Origin: Henckelia pumila
Taxonomy: Eukaryota > Streptophyta > Magnoliopsida > Lamiales > Gesneriaceae
DNA length: 64,000 nucleotides
Assembly (NCBI RefSeq): GCF_033568475.1
Contig: NC_133121.1
Location: 3,162,001-3,226,000 of the forward strand
Direction: 5' to 3'
This document shows positions 49,334 through 59,592 of the stretch, piece after piece. Position numbers and translations under genes: made by a program. Numbering within the stretch: the stretch's first letter is position 1; each line of letters starts with the position of its first letter. The notes under the pieces were generated by a model that saw only the letters and a program-made list of their open reading frames with translations, was not told the DNA's origin and ran no database searches.

Positions 49334-49509
49334 CTTGATTATACAATTTATTATATCTACACTATATTATCTTAATCCCAAATACTAATAAACAAAAAAT
49401 AAAAGATTCATACTATATATAGCTTGCAATCTGATGCCCGGAGCTCTAATGTAAATTCGGATCGATTTTGAGAAGCTAATGCATGCAATCTTTTTTTAAA
49501 AAAATAAAA

Positions 49510-49579
<70 letters not shown>

Positions 49580-51238
49580 TATGTGATATCTTTACATTAA
49601 AAAACTCCCACGAGAAGATGATGTAATAATAATATATGTGATATCTTTACATTAAAAAACTCCCACGAGAAGAAGATGTCATGAAAAAGTGCAGCATATG
49701 TTTTAGTAGATTAGAATGAGATTAATAAGTTAGTAAGAGTTGATGGAACTGGATTATAAACTATTTTTTGGGGGAAGATTTTGAATATTAGGTGGTGTTG
49801 ATACAGCTGTTATGTAGCTTGTCAATTGGATATTCATTTATTTATTGTTGAGATAATCTTATCTCATCTAGGTGATTATACAATTTATTTATTATATCGA
49901 TATTATCTTATCTTAATCCCAAATAACTAATAAACAAAAAAAATAAAAGAATCTTATACTAAACATGCATTTTTAAAAATTGTTATATATTACCACATAG
50001 AAAACCGTGGGAAACAATATTACACGTGGCCGTTACCTTCCACCTGTAAAATATAATAATTTGTATGCATTGATATTTGATCTTGGTGTATTAATTTTTC
50101 ACTTTGTCAAAAAGTTTTAGGCCCTATATATATCACATGCCGTATTCAATGTTTTGCATGTCTTGAATATGTTTTCAAGTTTCAAGTGTGAGTAGCCAAA
50201 GTCAAGGCTAATTAATGCATGAAATGCTTGACCTAAATTATTGATCACATATTCACATTTGTATTTTATTGTGTTTTGTAAGTCATTGCCTAGATAAAAG
50301 AAGGTGAGAGATGTGAAGAAGAATAAGAAAGAAAAATACAATTCATTTCTCCAATTCTTTCGTTGTGATGCATGTAGACATATACATTTTTTGTTTTAAA
50401 TAATTTGTGTAAACAATTTAAATTTGAGAAATGTTTTTGAAAATAATTTTTATTTTATGGTGATATTATTGTTTAAAATTCAAAAATATAAATAAAGATC
50501 AAAATAAAATTTATGAGGATAAAATTGGGTGGATTGCATTTTTACCCACTGTATTATCACTTAAGAACATATACCCCATATGTAATATATATTGTCTTAT
50601 TAACCTTTGTGTTTTTAAATTAGGTGCATATTAGTCCCTATGGTGGTGCTTGTTTTCTCACGCGCATGAATTGGAGATTTTAATACCAAATATTTGAAAT
50701 ATTATATTTTTTTAGGATTGGAGAAATCCAAAGTAAAAGGAAAACTAGAAAACCAAGATTTTTTAGGGGAAAAATCAATTTCCCCTTTTAATGAATCTGG
50801 AGTTTTCTGTTATTTAACTTTGGTTCATATGAAAGTTTTTTTTTTCGAATAAGAACATAAAAATATTAATAAAGGATAATTTGAAAATGGGAAACGGCTG
50901 CCAACTTTTAAAAGAATGAGAATTTTAACTTTTTCTACTAAAATAAGGATTTGGTTTTTTGAATTATATATAGAAGTATATCCTAGTATAAAAAGAAAAG
51001 AGAGCATACGAGACAAAATAAACATAATTCTATGTTTTTATGTGTTGAAAATAGTGTTAAGAATGTCCAAGATCCATGAAAAAGAAGAAAAAAAACTACG
51101 AGATTAGTTTTTCTAAAAATAAATTTGTTTTGTCAATTTTTTAATTCATAATTACTATATATTCATATGTTCGATTTTTAATTTATCAAATTATTATATA
51201 ATCACTTACGTTGTAGTTCAAAATAAAAATTTTGAACA

Positions 51239-51330
51239 ATATATGTTATGATGAAATTCATTGTATATATATGTGTGTTAAAAATAAATATATTTTCGGT
51301 TACAAAGAATTTATAGAGAAATGCATGGTT
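51239..51330 (+). pseudogene. Trace of an RBR2-like promoter without its gene
   Basis: The stretch tatgatgaaattcatt.tatatatatgtgtgtt...tcggtt.c.aagaat matches 57060-57125, just before the RBR2 start codon. Here it is followed by unrelated sequence. Its place, about 700 bases beyond the end of unit A, suggests that unit A once also carried an RBR gene, as unit B does. Confidence 0.55.
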
Positions 51331-51583
51331 GGATTGCACTGATACTACAGTGATTATCTATCTATCCAGTGATTAAATGGTTACATTTTTTATGGATGAA
51401 AAATTAAAATAGACTTCATTTTTTACTTTTTATTCTATAAATAAATAAACAAACAATAATAATATTCTTCTTTCTCTTAAATTTGTTTGAAATAAAAAAA
51501 TTAAAAAAAGCTTATTATAGTTGCTACTTTTATTATTATTATTTTTTTATCTTAAAAGTATATGTACGATTTCTAAGTGATAT

Positions 51584-51690
51584 CACTACAACAAAAAAAG
51601 CCGATTTGCGACACTCAAAATCATTGCAAAACCGTCACCAATATGAAATTAATGATGGTTCTTTATGACGTTATTTGCAATAAATAGTAA
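51584..51690. mobile_element. Possible CACTA transposon end
   Basis: CACTACAACAAAAAAAG is the typical end of CACTA elements, and the following ccgatttgcgacactcaaaatc resembles their sub-terminal repeats. I found no matching opposite end, so this is a fragment at most. Confidence 0.4.
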
Positions 51691-51889
51691 TGTAAAATAT
51701 TGAAAATGTACAATTTTTTTTCAACCCCAAATTTTTATATAATTAGCACATGTATCCCTTCATATGAGTGATTGTTGCGCACAAGTCCCTCATGCGACTG
51801 ACAAACATTTTGATTTTTTGCACCAAATACCACTATAAAATATTAAAAATACATGTTTTACCACTTGAAAGTATAATTTTTAAATCTAT

Positions 51890-52660
51890 TCAACTCATAA
51901 TACACAATTTTTATTAAGATCTAATTATAAAATATTTACCAAACATTTTCGTTTTATTAATTTTTATTTTTATTTCAAATTTATTATTCTTAATTAATTT
52001 GTTTCTAAAAAAATATTATTACTTTATCTTGCTATCATAATTTATTAAATTCACTTCGTGTTTCCAACTTCTCGATTAAACATGCATATTCATAAGCAAG
52101 GAATTAAATACCTAAAATTAACAAAATATTAAACCAAAATGATAAGTTCATGCATATTACTTTTCGTGAAAATGCATTACACAATTTTCAGTAAATAATA
52201 ATACACAATTTTTATTAAGATTCAATTATAAAATATTTATCAAAAATTTCATTTTACTAATTTTTCATTTTATTTAAATTTATTATTCTTTATTAATTTT
52301 TTTCTAAAAAATATTATTATTTTATCTTGCTATCATTATTTTATTAAACTTTCTTCGTGCTTCTAACTTCTCTATTAAACATGCATTCATAAATAAAGAT
52401 TTAAATAACTAAAATTACCAAAATGATAAGTTCATGCATATTACTTTTAAATTTAGGACTATATATTTTTGAACCAAAATATAAATTTTTCGAGAAGATG
52501 CATTGCAAAATTTGTAGTAAATAATAACACACAATTTTTTATTAATATCCAATTATAAAATATTTATCAAAATTTTTCATTTTACTAATTATATTTTATT
52601 TAAATTTATTATTCTTAATTAATTTGTTTCTAAAAAATATTTTTACTTTATCTTGCTATC
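51890..52660. repeat. Tandem array of three AT-rich 300-bp units
   Basis: Each unit runs from acacaatttttattaa through ttattattct.aattaattt.tttctaaaaaa.atta and tttatcttgctatcat to catgcat.tcataa. The units start near 51901, 52202 and 52530. They differ from one another at many places. Confidence 0.7.
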
Positions 52661-52836
52661 ATTATTTAAACTTACTTTGTTTTCCAATTTCTCCATTAAA
52701 AATGCATTCATAAAACAAAGATTTAAATATCTAAAAGTTCCAAAATATTGAACCAAAATAATAAGTTCGTGCATATTACTTTTCGATTTTGAACCATATA
52801 GTTTGAACCAAAATCTAAATTTTTCGAGCATTCCCC

Positions 52837-52890
<54 letters not shown>

Positions 52891-53221
52891 CATCATCATC
52901 ATCATCATTATTATGTAAACCATATTATAGCTTAGAGTATGGATGAAAGGCTTTACGTGAACAAGAATATGTGATCGCGTACCGTGACTAGCAAAGTATT
53001 ATACGCTTAACCAAACATCAAGTCTTTCTCGAAAGATCGAAACATTTTGATGTTAGACTTCATTTCATCCGTGATATAATCGAGTACGATCGGGGGATGT
53101 CCATGTCAAGAAAAATAAGCAATGACGATATATATATATAAGTATATAACACAATAGTGATAGCATCGAACAAGCTGGTTTGATCTGTACGTGAAGCCTT
53201 AGAATTATATATTATACAAAC

Positions 53222-53450
53222 TAAGGCTGGTATACCGTACCGAAATACCGGAATTTTGGCATATCGTACCAAAATGTTTTCGATATACAGACATTTTTTC
53301 GGTGTACCGAATTTTTTTTTGATATCTATACGGTATCAATATGAATTTTTTTTGTACCAAAGTTTCAAAATTTTACTATCGGTATCAGTATGAATTTTTT
53401 TCATACCAATATTTGTAGTAAGGTATACCGAAAAACCATCCCTATTACAA
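53222..53450. repeat. Repeat rich in ACCGAAATACCG words
   Basis: Recurring ggtataccg, taccgaaata and tatcggtatcagtatga words fill this block, which has no counterpart at the matching place in unit A. It is likely an old element, but its borders are unclear. Confidence 0.4.
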
Positions 53451-53478
53451 ACAAATAGAGAAAAACAAAGTGTGTATT

Positions 53479-53792
53479 TTTAAAAGGGAAAATGAGTTTT
53501 TTAGTCCAGTAACTTTACTCCTTTTGAGTTTTGATCCAATAACTTTTTCGATGTAAGTTTTGGTACACTAACTTTGCATTTTCAGTGTTTTTTGGTCCAA
53601 CTGAATACGTGTCAGCTTCTGATTGGTCCACATTATCATTTTGGACCAATCAGAAGTTGACACGTATGCAGTTGAACCAAAAAACATTGAAAATGCAAAG
53701 TTAGTGTACCAAAACCCACATCCAAAAAGTTAATGAACAAAAACCAAAATATTGACAAGTTAATGGACCAAAAAATTTATTTTCCCTTTTTA
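53479..53792. mobile_element. Foldback MITE, about 310 bp
   Basis: The left arm (aaaagggaaaatgagttttttagtcca...tgattggtcca) and right arm (tggaccaatcagaa...tggaccaaaaaatttattttccctttt) are inverted repeats along almost the whole length, meeting at tccacattatcattttgga. No open frame of note. It lies in unit B only. Confidence 0.8.
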
Positions 53793-54354
53793 AAATATGT
53801 ATTTTTTTGTTAAAAGCAAAAAAATTCGATTTTTTTAAAAGTAAATTTTAACATTGGAAGGATTTAGCTTACAACCACTGATAATTCTGCTCATGGTCTC
53901 AACTCTCATGCCACATTATTGCTTGGATAGATATTCATCGGTAAAGTAATAAAGGTGGTCGAAAATGGAGGTAATATTTAAGCTCACCGTGTCAATTTCA
54001 ACTGGTGGATTTTGGTAATTCATTAGGATTTAGGCATGCATGAGTCCCCACAAAATGTATGAGGACCATGTCCAATAAAGGGTATATGATTATTATTCCC
54101 GAGTGAATTTTACGCGGTTTAAAATCTTTTAGGCCTCCAAAACACAATGCGTCGTGGGCTTCACGTCCAATATATATATAAATGGTAAAAGTTATCAATC
54201 CGAGTAAATTAATTTCACGCGGTTTAGTAAAGTGTTGGCCTCGAAAATGTGCACGTATGTACATAGAGTGCATGGCCATGGCAATAACTCAAAATTTGAC
54301 GTCACTTTTCTAATTTGGAAATACTCCCATTTGAAGTTTGGGATTCTTGAAGAA

Positions 54355-54376
54355 GGGGGGGGGGGGGGGGGGGGGG
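54355..54376 (+). repeat. Run of 22 G in the promoter of small gene B
   Basis: An uninterrupted G tract replaces the short gggg of the paralogous promoters (aaggggtaatata in unit A near 47826, aaggggtag before RBR1). It lies about 180 bases before the ATG. The exact length may reflect sequencing or assembly. Confidence 0.9.
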
Positions 54377-54476
54377 ATATAATTGTATTAATGCACTTGC
54401 TATTAATGTTTCATACCTCAGAACGGCAAAGTGCTGGTCAACAAAGTCTTCTCTCTTCATCCCACGGAAAGCAGCT

Positions 54477-54483
54477 TATAAAT
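54477..54483 (+). promoter_or_regulatory. TATA box of small gene B
   Basis: TATAAAT within agcttataaatcc, as in small gene A, lies 75-81 bases before the ATG. Confidence 0.6.
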
Positions 54484-54557
54484 CCCAACACATGAAAGCT
54501 TAATGCTAACACACAGAGGCAAAAATAAAGAGAAAAAAAAAAAAACAAAACAAAACT

Positions 54558-55032
54558 ATGACAAACACTCATACGCTTGAAGCCACGGCTCCTCTCGAAC
54601 CCTCCGGTGCTCCAGGCCAGGGTGAGTATGTACATATCGACTCGAATTTGCATTTTCGCAAGTATTCCTATTAATTTTCACGATTTTGGAATGTAGATGG
54701 TGGAGGGGTAAAAATTATGGCAGAATCTCATGCGGTAACAATCACATGTCCTCCTCCCGGACCCCCCGCCGGCGCTCCACCCCAAGGTGAGCACATGCAT
54801 GTCGAGTCAAATTTTGCTAAACATTTTAGCAAGTATTCGTATTAATTAATTTTCACAATGTTGGAATGTAGTAATTGCGGGAGAGGTCTCTGCTACACGA
54901 GTTGGCTACAAGGCTAGTACTTGGATTGTCGTAGCATTCGAAGCTCATCCCATTGCTCGTGCAATTCTTTTCGTTGGCTTCTTTGTTTTTTTCATTTGGA
55001 TGTTAATTTATTGGCTGAACCAATCTCTCTAA
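54558..55032 (+). CDS. Small membrane protein derived from an RBR ligase (small gene B)
   Basis: Three exons, 54558-54621, 54697-54786 and 54872-55032, with two phase-1 introns as in gene A, give 104 residues. Exon 1 encodes MTNTHTLEATAPLEPSGAPGQ. Exon 2 is longer than in A and shows its origin: it starts like the RING2 exon (atggtggagggg), then carries a second copy of exon 1 including its ATG (MAESHAVTITCPPPGPPAGAPPQ). The gene therefore contains an internal tandem duplication of exon 1 plus intron. Exon 3 begins tgcgggagaggtctctgctacac, close to the RBR2 exon (tgtgggagagatttctgctacaac), but reads AGEVSATRVGYKAS in a shifted frame. The tail RAILFVGFFVFFIWMLIYWLN is a membrane segment, back in the ancestral frame (IYWLN against ILWLK). 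RBR2 follows 2.1 kb downstream on the same strand. Function unknown; a membrane partner or decoy of the ligases is conceivable. Confidence 0.7.
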
Positions 55033-57132
55033 ACTCAGTAGGGACTCTAAAATTATCGTTTCGGTTAATTATATATATAAATGTTTGGCCAGATATGATC
55101 ATGAATTCATTGTTTTTGTCTCCGACGGCCATATTTATTTTATTATGAAAAAAATAGAAATAAATGTTTGTTCATAGTCTCTATCCAACAAGGAATCTAA
55201 CATAAGAATTGAACTAGCAACCTAATAAATAAATCATTTTTCAATTAAATATTTTGTAGCGTTTGGGACATGGAAGTCCAGAAAGACAATATTTCAAGAG
55301 GGCAGATATATATCTATATAGCTTTTTCAGTATATTAGAAATTTATAATGAGATTAATAAATTATTTAGAGTTTGCTAATTAATGGAAATAAATTTATTT
55401 GATTAAATCGCTTTGACGACTCGAACAAGAACAGGATCGAATTAATAAACAATTTTTTGGGGAATTAAAGAGTTTGAAGATTAATTAGAAGGTGTTGATA
55501 GAACTGTTATGTAGCTGGTCAATTGGAGATTCATTGATTTATTGTTGAGATAATATGATCACGATATCTCTTATCTCATCTTGGTGATTATACGATTTAT
55601 TATTAATATATCTATACTATCTTATCTTAATCTCAAATAACTAATAAACAAAAAAAAAATAAAAAACTCTTATACTAAACATGCATTTTTAAAAATTGTT
55701 ATTACCATAAAGAAAACCATATTGGGAAACAATATTACACAATCGAGGCCGTAACCTTCCACCTTCCACCTGTAAAATTTAATGATTTGTATGCATTTGT
55801 CTTCTTGTATAATTAATTTGTTTACGTTGTGAAAAAGCTTAGGCTATGTATCACATGCCATATTCAATGTTTTTTCTTTAATTTGTGTTTAAGTGTGAGT
55901 AGCCAATTAGGTCAAGGTTAAATATTAATGTATGAAATGCGTGATCCAAAATTTAAAATGATTGTAACTTGGATGCAGATGTGAGTTCATCGACACTCTT
56001 GTAATTCCAATATCTCGTTTCGCCACATGCTTTTGATTCAAAGTGTAGATCTTTCAATCTTCCTATTTAGGACTTTCATTATAATTCCCTGGAAAAATGG
56101 AACAATACACATTCTATATTTTCGTTATTTTTTGGGGTTTGTTATTGATTAAATTAAATTAAATATAATATCATGGTATATGTGTTTGTTTATTGTTCAA
56201 ATGCTAATTTTACATTGGCCGTTAATTTTTTTCCCAGTCGCTAACTAGTTAATTCCTACATTATTGGTTGGATGATATGCCAAGTAATTTTCGGGATAAA
56301 AAAAAAACTGGTTAATTCCATTGTATTGTAGAATCAAACCTGTTTTTAGTGTCCTCAAATTAGGGGTGTCAATTCGGTTGGGTTCGGGTCGGGTTGACGA
56401 AATTTTTTTAAAAAAATTTCTCAACCTGAATCCGAACCAATCGGGTTAACGGGTTGTGTTGAGTTTTGACACCCCTACCCCAAATAGCATGATTCTCCCT
56501 TACTTTTTTTTTTTTTTTTTTTAATTTGATACCGTTTACTCCCTACTACACCCATTCAGTGGGTGTTAATGCTGACTGCTGAGCTCCTCATAAAAATAAT
56601 TTAATTTTTTTTTAAGGATTGCAGACCGAATGTTTTGTAAAATTTTACTTAAATAATTACATACAATAATAACATAATTAAAATATTCTACAAGATAAAT
56701 TTTTTTATCATATACTAGTGTCTCTGTGTACGTGATAGCCGTGATGCACACATACACATTACATTTTTTGTTTAAAAAATTTAAATTTGAGAAATGTTTT
56801 TGATAAATAATTTATTTTATGGCGATATTATTGTTTGAAATTCAGAAATATAAATAAATATCAACACAAAATTTATCAGGATAAAATTTGAAAGGTGAAA
56901 AAATAAGATCTAATAAGTTATATTGTTGGAATATTGTCTTTGCATATATTTTTGTAGTGATCGAATGATAATCTAAAAATTTAATGATATATTAGATAGA
57001 TAAAGATAAGTAAAGACTTTTATAAATTTAAAATAATTTTGAAGGTAAACAAAAATATTTTAGTATGATTAAATTCATTATATATATATGTGTGTTCTTC
57101 GGTTCCGAAGAATATAGAAACAGAGTTGAGCC
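55033..57132. other. Between small gene B and RBR2
   Basis: No gene is visible. The sequence follows unit A to about 56890. A hAT-type MITE at 56361 is listed separately. The last 80 bases are the RBR2 promoter, whose trace also lies at 51239. A clear TATA box is not seen; tatatatatatgtg near 57078 is the best candidate. Confidence 0.5.
56361..56477. mobile_element. hAT-type MITE, 117 bp
   Basis: Perfect 12-bp inverted ends (TAGGGGTGTCAA and TTGACACCCCTA) are flanked by cctcaaat (56353-56360) and ccccaaat (56478-56485), an 8-bp duplication with one change. The interior has ggttcgggtcgggttg and aatcgggttaacgggttg. Confidence 0.85.
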
Positions 57133-58298
57133 ATGGAAAACCCTACTAAAGGGGCCAATAATCGGCCGCCTTCCACTACAGCTCACCATGCACAAGTGCA
57201 ACACCAGCAGGAGGATGAATTCACATGCGAAATATGTACCGAGACGACGTCGCTTCCCAACAAATTCAGAAATGGCGACGTTTGCGCGCACCCCTACTGC
57301 ACCGACTGCGTGATCAAGTACATCGGCGTCAAGCTCGGGGACGAAAACACGGGACACATCAAATGCCCGGCTCCCGACTGCGATCACACGCTCGACCCCC
57401 TCGCTTGCGCCCCCATCGTCGGCCGTCCCCTATTCTTACGATGGTGTGACGTACTCTGCGAGTCGGCGATTAAGGGTTGGGAAAGGTGCTATTGCCCGCA
57501 TAGAGATTGCAATGTTACGATTTTAAACGAGTGTGGTTGGAAATTGAGAGTCTCCAAGTGCCCGCAGTGCAAGAGGTGGTTTTGCTTTCGGTGTAAAACG
57601 GTTTGGCACACGATGATTTCATGTGAAGAGAAAAGGGAAGCTGCTGAGCCAGGTTTGAGAGAGCTGGCGGCGCGGAAGCATTGGCAGAGGTGTCCCTCTT
57701 GCGGGCAATACGTCGAACGGTCGTGGGGCTGTCATGTTGTGAGATGCAGGTAAGTCCTATCGCTTGGCATATTTGCACGTATGTATTTTGGTTAGTACGT
57801 TATTAGGTTTATTTACAGGGTTAATTAATTAATTTCCTCCTATACCTTTTACTATCCACCCAAATTAGGGATAACAATTTTCCGGGATGGTGACGGGTAT
57901 AATTCAGGGGCGGGGATGGGACGGCAAACCCGTTCCCGCCCCATTGCCATCCCTAACCCAAATGAATGGAATGAAATTGAAATTGTATCTTTAATAAGAT
58001 ATTTGGGTATAATATGAATATCACGGAAATGGGAATGGGAATAAAAACTGTTTTTGGTTTAGCAAACTTGAATGAGCTAGCGAGATAAGGAATTAATACA
58101 TAATCGATTTGAAACTGGTGTACGTTTGAATGCAGATGTGGGAGAGATTTCTGCTACAACTGTGGAAGGCCAATTTATCAACATTCTTGTACTTGTGGAG
58201 GAAGCCCACGTGAGATTATAGATCTGTTATTTATTTTGTTTCTAGTTTTAGCTTTGATAATTTTGATCCCATTTGGGGCGCTTTATATGTTATCTTAA
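57133..58298 (+). CDS. RBR-type E3 ubiquitin ligase with C-terminal membrane anchor (RBR2)
   Basis: Exon 1 is 57133-57749 and exon 2 is 58136-58298, with a phase-2 intron at the same place as in RBR1, giving 259 residues. RING1 runs from CEIC through CAHPYCTDC and CPAPDC. The in-between-RING part has CYCPHRDC and CPQCKRWFCFRCKTVWH. The conserved LRELAARKHWQRCPSC leads into RING2, where SWGC holds the expected catalytic cysteine (about C200), followed by CRCGRDFCYNCG. The last 25 residues (LLFILFLVLALIILIPFGALYML) form a membrane anchor. It is close to RBR1 in order and spacing of all zinc ligands, though the N-terminal tail differs. The intron is longer (386 bp) because it holds a 90-bp hAT MITE and other DNA. 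It lies just behind duplication unit B. Confidence 0.92.
57866..57955. mobile_element. hAT-type MITE in the RBR2 intron, 90 bp
   Basis: The ends TAGGGATAACAAT and ATTGCCATCCCTA are inverted repeats (11 of 13). A perfect acccaaat lies on each side (57858-57865 and 57956-57963). The interior is GC-rich (caggggcggggatgggacgg). It explains part of the intron's extra length relative to RBR1. Confidence 0.88.
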
Positions 58299-58495
58299 TA
58301 TGTTATCTTAATATGAGAAAGAAGAGAATAATGGATCATTTTATTTTTTACATTTAGTTGTGTAAGTTTACAATATTAACCTCTTATTGGCTGTTCCTTT
58401 TCTTAAGTATGTTTTATAATGACCCTCAATTCCTAAACCAGATTACTTTAATTATATATCTAAAACAATTTAATTCTATGTCAGTATATTCAGAA

Positions 58496-58526
<31 letters not shown>

Positions 58527-59349
58527 AAAATTAAAACTATTATAATCTAATTAATCTATTTGCTATTTTTATTTTCTCTTAATATATATATGTATTACTT
58601 CTATTTTTCAGATCAAGTGATATTTCGTTCCTTTTATAATTCATCATGTGACACACGTCTTCTAAGTTTTTTTTTTTAAATTTTAATTTCTTCCTATTAA
58701 GTATCGCGGATCATTATCCGTGAGACGGGTAAAAATAATATTTTTTCATAGGTTATAACCCAAATATGAGATCCATATCACAAAATGACCCGTAAAACCG
58801 TCTCACATAAGTATTTGTGTTAATTCTAATATCCAATAAAAATAAATACGGATCGGAGACTATCGGATATTAGCATCTAAAAATAAAAATGTCGTTAACT
58901 TTTACCATTAAAATCATTTGTGAAACTATTCTTTAAAAATCGAGCCTATATTAATTATTTTTAATATTTTGTGTATATCAACATAAATTTGCTAGATCGA
59001 TATAGTAAAAATAGTAGCTTTATTGTGTAAAAAATATACGACTTTAATCGCTAGAGGGTATATTATATATTTTGTAGAGATAATATATATAATAGAACTT
59101 AATTTTAATCTCAAATTTTAATTTGTTTCACATTTTAGCCTCAACTTGTTAAATTAAAATTTTTGACACCCCAGATTATCAAGTATTTTAAATTAAATAA
59201 AAAATGACCAAAATTTATTTATACCCCTCTAAAAATAGATATAATTTAGTTAGTTTATTTTATATTAGTTTGGTTAGTTTGTTTTATATTTACACAACGA
59301 AAGGGTTATGACTAACTTTCTAAGTATGGAATTTTTGTTATCATACTAA

Positions 59350-59592
59350 GGCACCGTTTGGTTTGAGTGATAGGATAAGTAATTCATAGATAAGTAATAT
59401 AATATAAATTAAAAATAAATAAGAAAAAATAGTTAATACATTATTTGATTTGATGGATAGATTATAATTTATTTGATTTAATTGATGTAAAATTATTAAT
59501 TAATAAATAGATAAATAATATGACGAAAATAAGGCGAAATTGATTGGGATAAGTTATACATAGATTAATAATACATCAAACCAAACAATGCC
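59350..59592. mobile_element. Tourist-like MITE (PIF/Harbinger), 243 bp
   Basis: The ends GGCACCGTTTGGTTTGA and TCAAACCAAACAATGCC are inverted repeats, with TAA on both sides (59347-59349 and 59593-59595). A TAA target and GTTTGG-type ends are typical of Tourist elements. The interior is AT-rich, with gataagtaat words. Confidence 0.85.

Larger units (their letters stand above)
46083..50530 (+). repeat. Segmental duplication unit A of the RBR cluster
   Basis: Unit A matches unit B (52828-56890) in order over its whole length: both begin gcattcccctattattatta, then share gcttagagtatggatgaaaggc, a cgggggatgtccatgt block, ggtggtcgaaaatggaggta, the small gene, the gcgtttgggacatg block and gtgtgagtagcca, and end near aaatttatgaggataaaatt. 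Unit A holds extra insertions: the hAT elements at 46233 and 48992, and the foldback MITE pair near 47180. A stretch near 49700-49870 repeats the sequence from about 48760 onward, so part of the unit is doubled. Confidence 0.8.
49334..52827. other. Rest of unit A and AT-rich DNA up to unit B
   Basis: No gene is visible. An (AAT)n run lies at 49512-49580. A 49-bp phrase (taataatatatgtgatatctttacattaaaaaactcccacgaga) is repeated near 49570 and 49624. The RBR2 promoter trace at 51239-51330 and the CACTA-like end at 51584 are listed separately. From 51890 to 52660 three diverged copies of a 300-bp AT-rich unit (acacaatttttattaa..tc.aattataaaatattta.caaa) lie in tandem. Confidence 0.5.
52828..56890 (+). 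repeat. Segmental duplication unit B of the RBR cluster
   Basis: This is the partner of unit A (46083-50530). It contains small gene B and runs directly into RBR2. It begins with a (TTA)n/(CAT)n microsatellite (52837-52918). Unlike unit A it lacks both hAT elements and the (TA)n foldbacks, but it has its own insertions at 53222-53790 and 56361. Confidence 0.8.

Noticed and set aside
54438-54653. Minus-strand protein over the start of small gene B
   Set aside because: It mirrors the promoter and first exon, and its Phe/Leu-rich stretch comes from the A-rich leader.
57225-57449. Alternative frame within RBR2
   Set aside because: The other frame encodes the complete zinc-ligand series, while this one has only arginine-rich shadow sequence.
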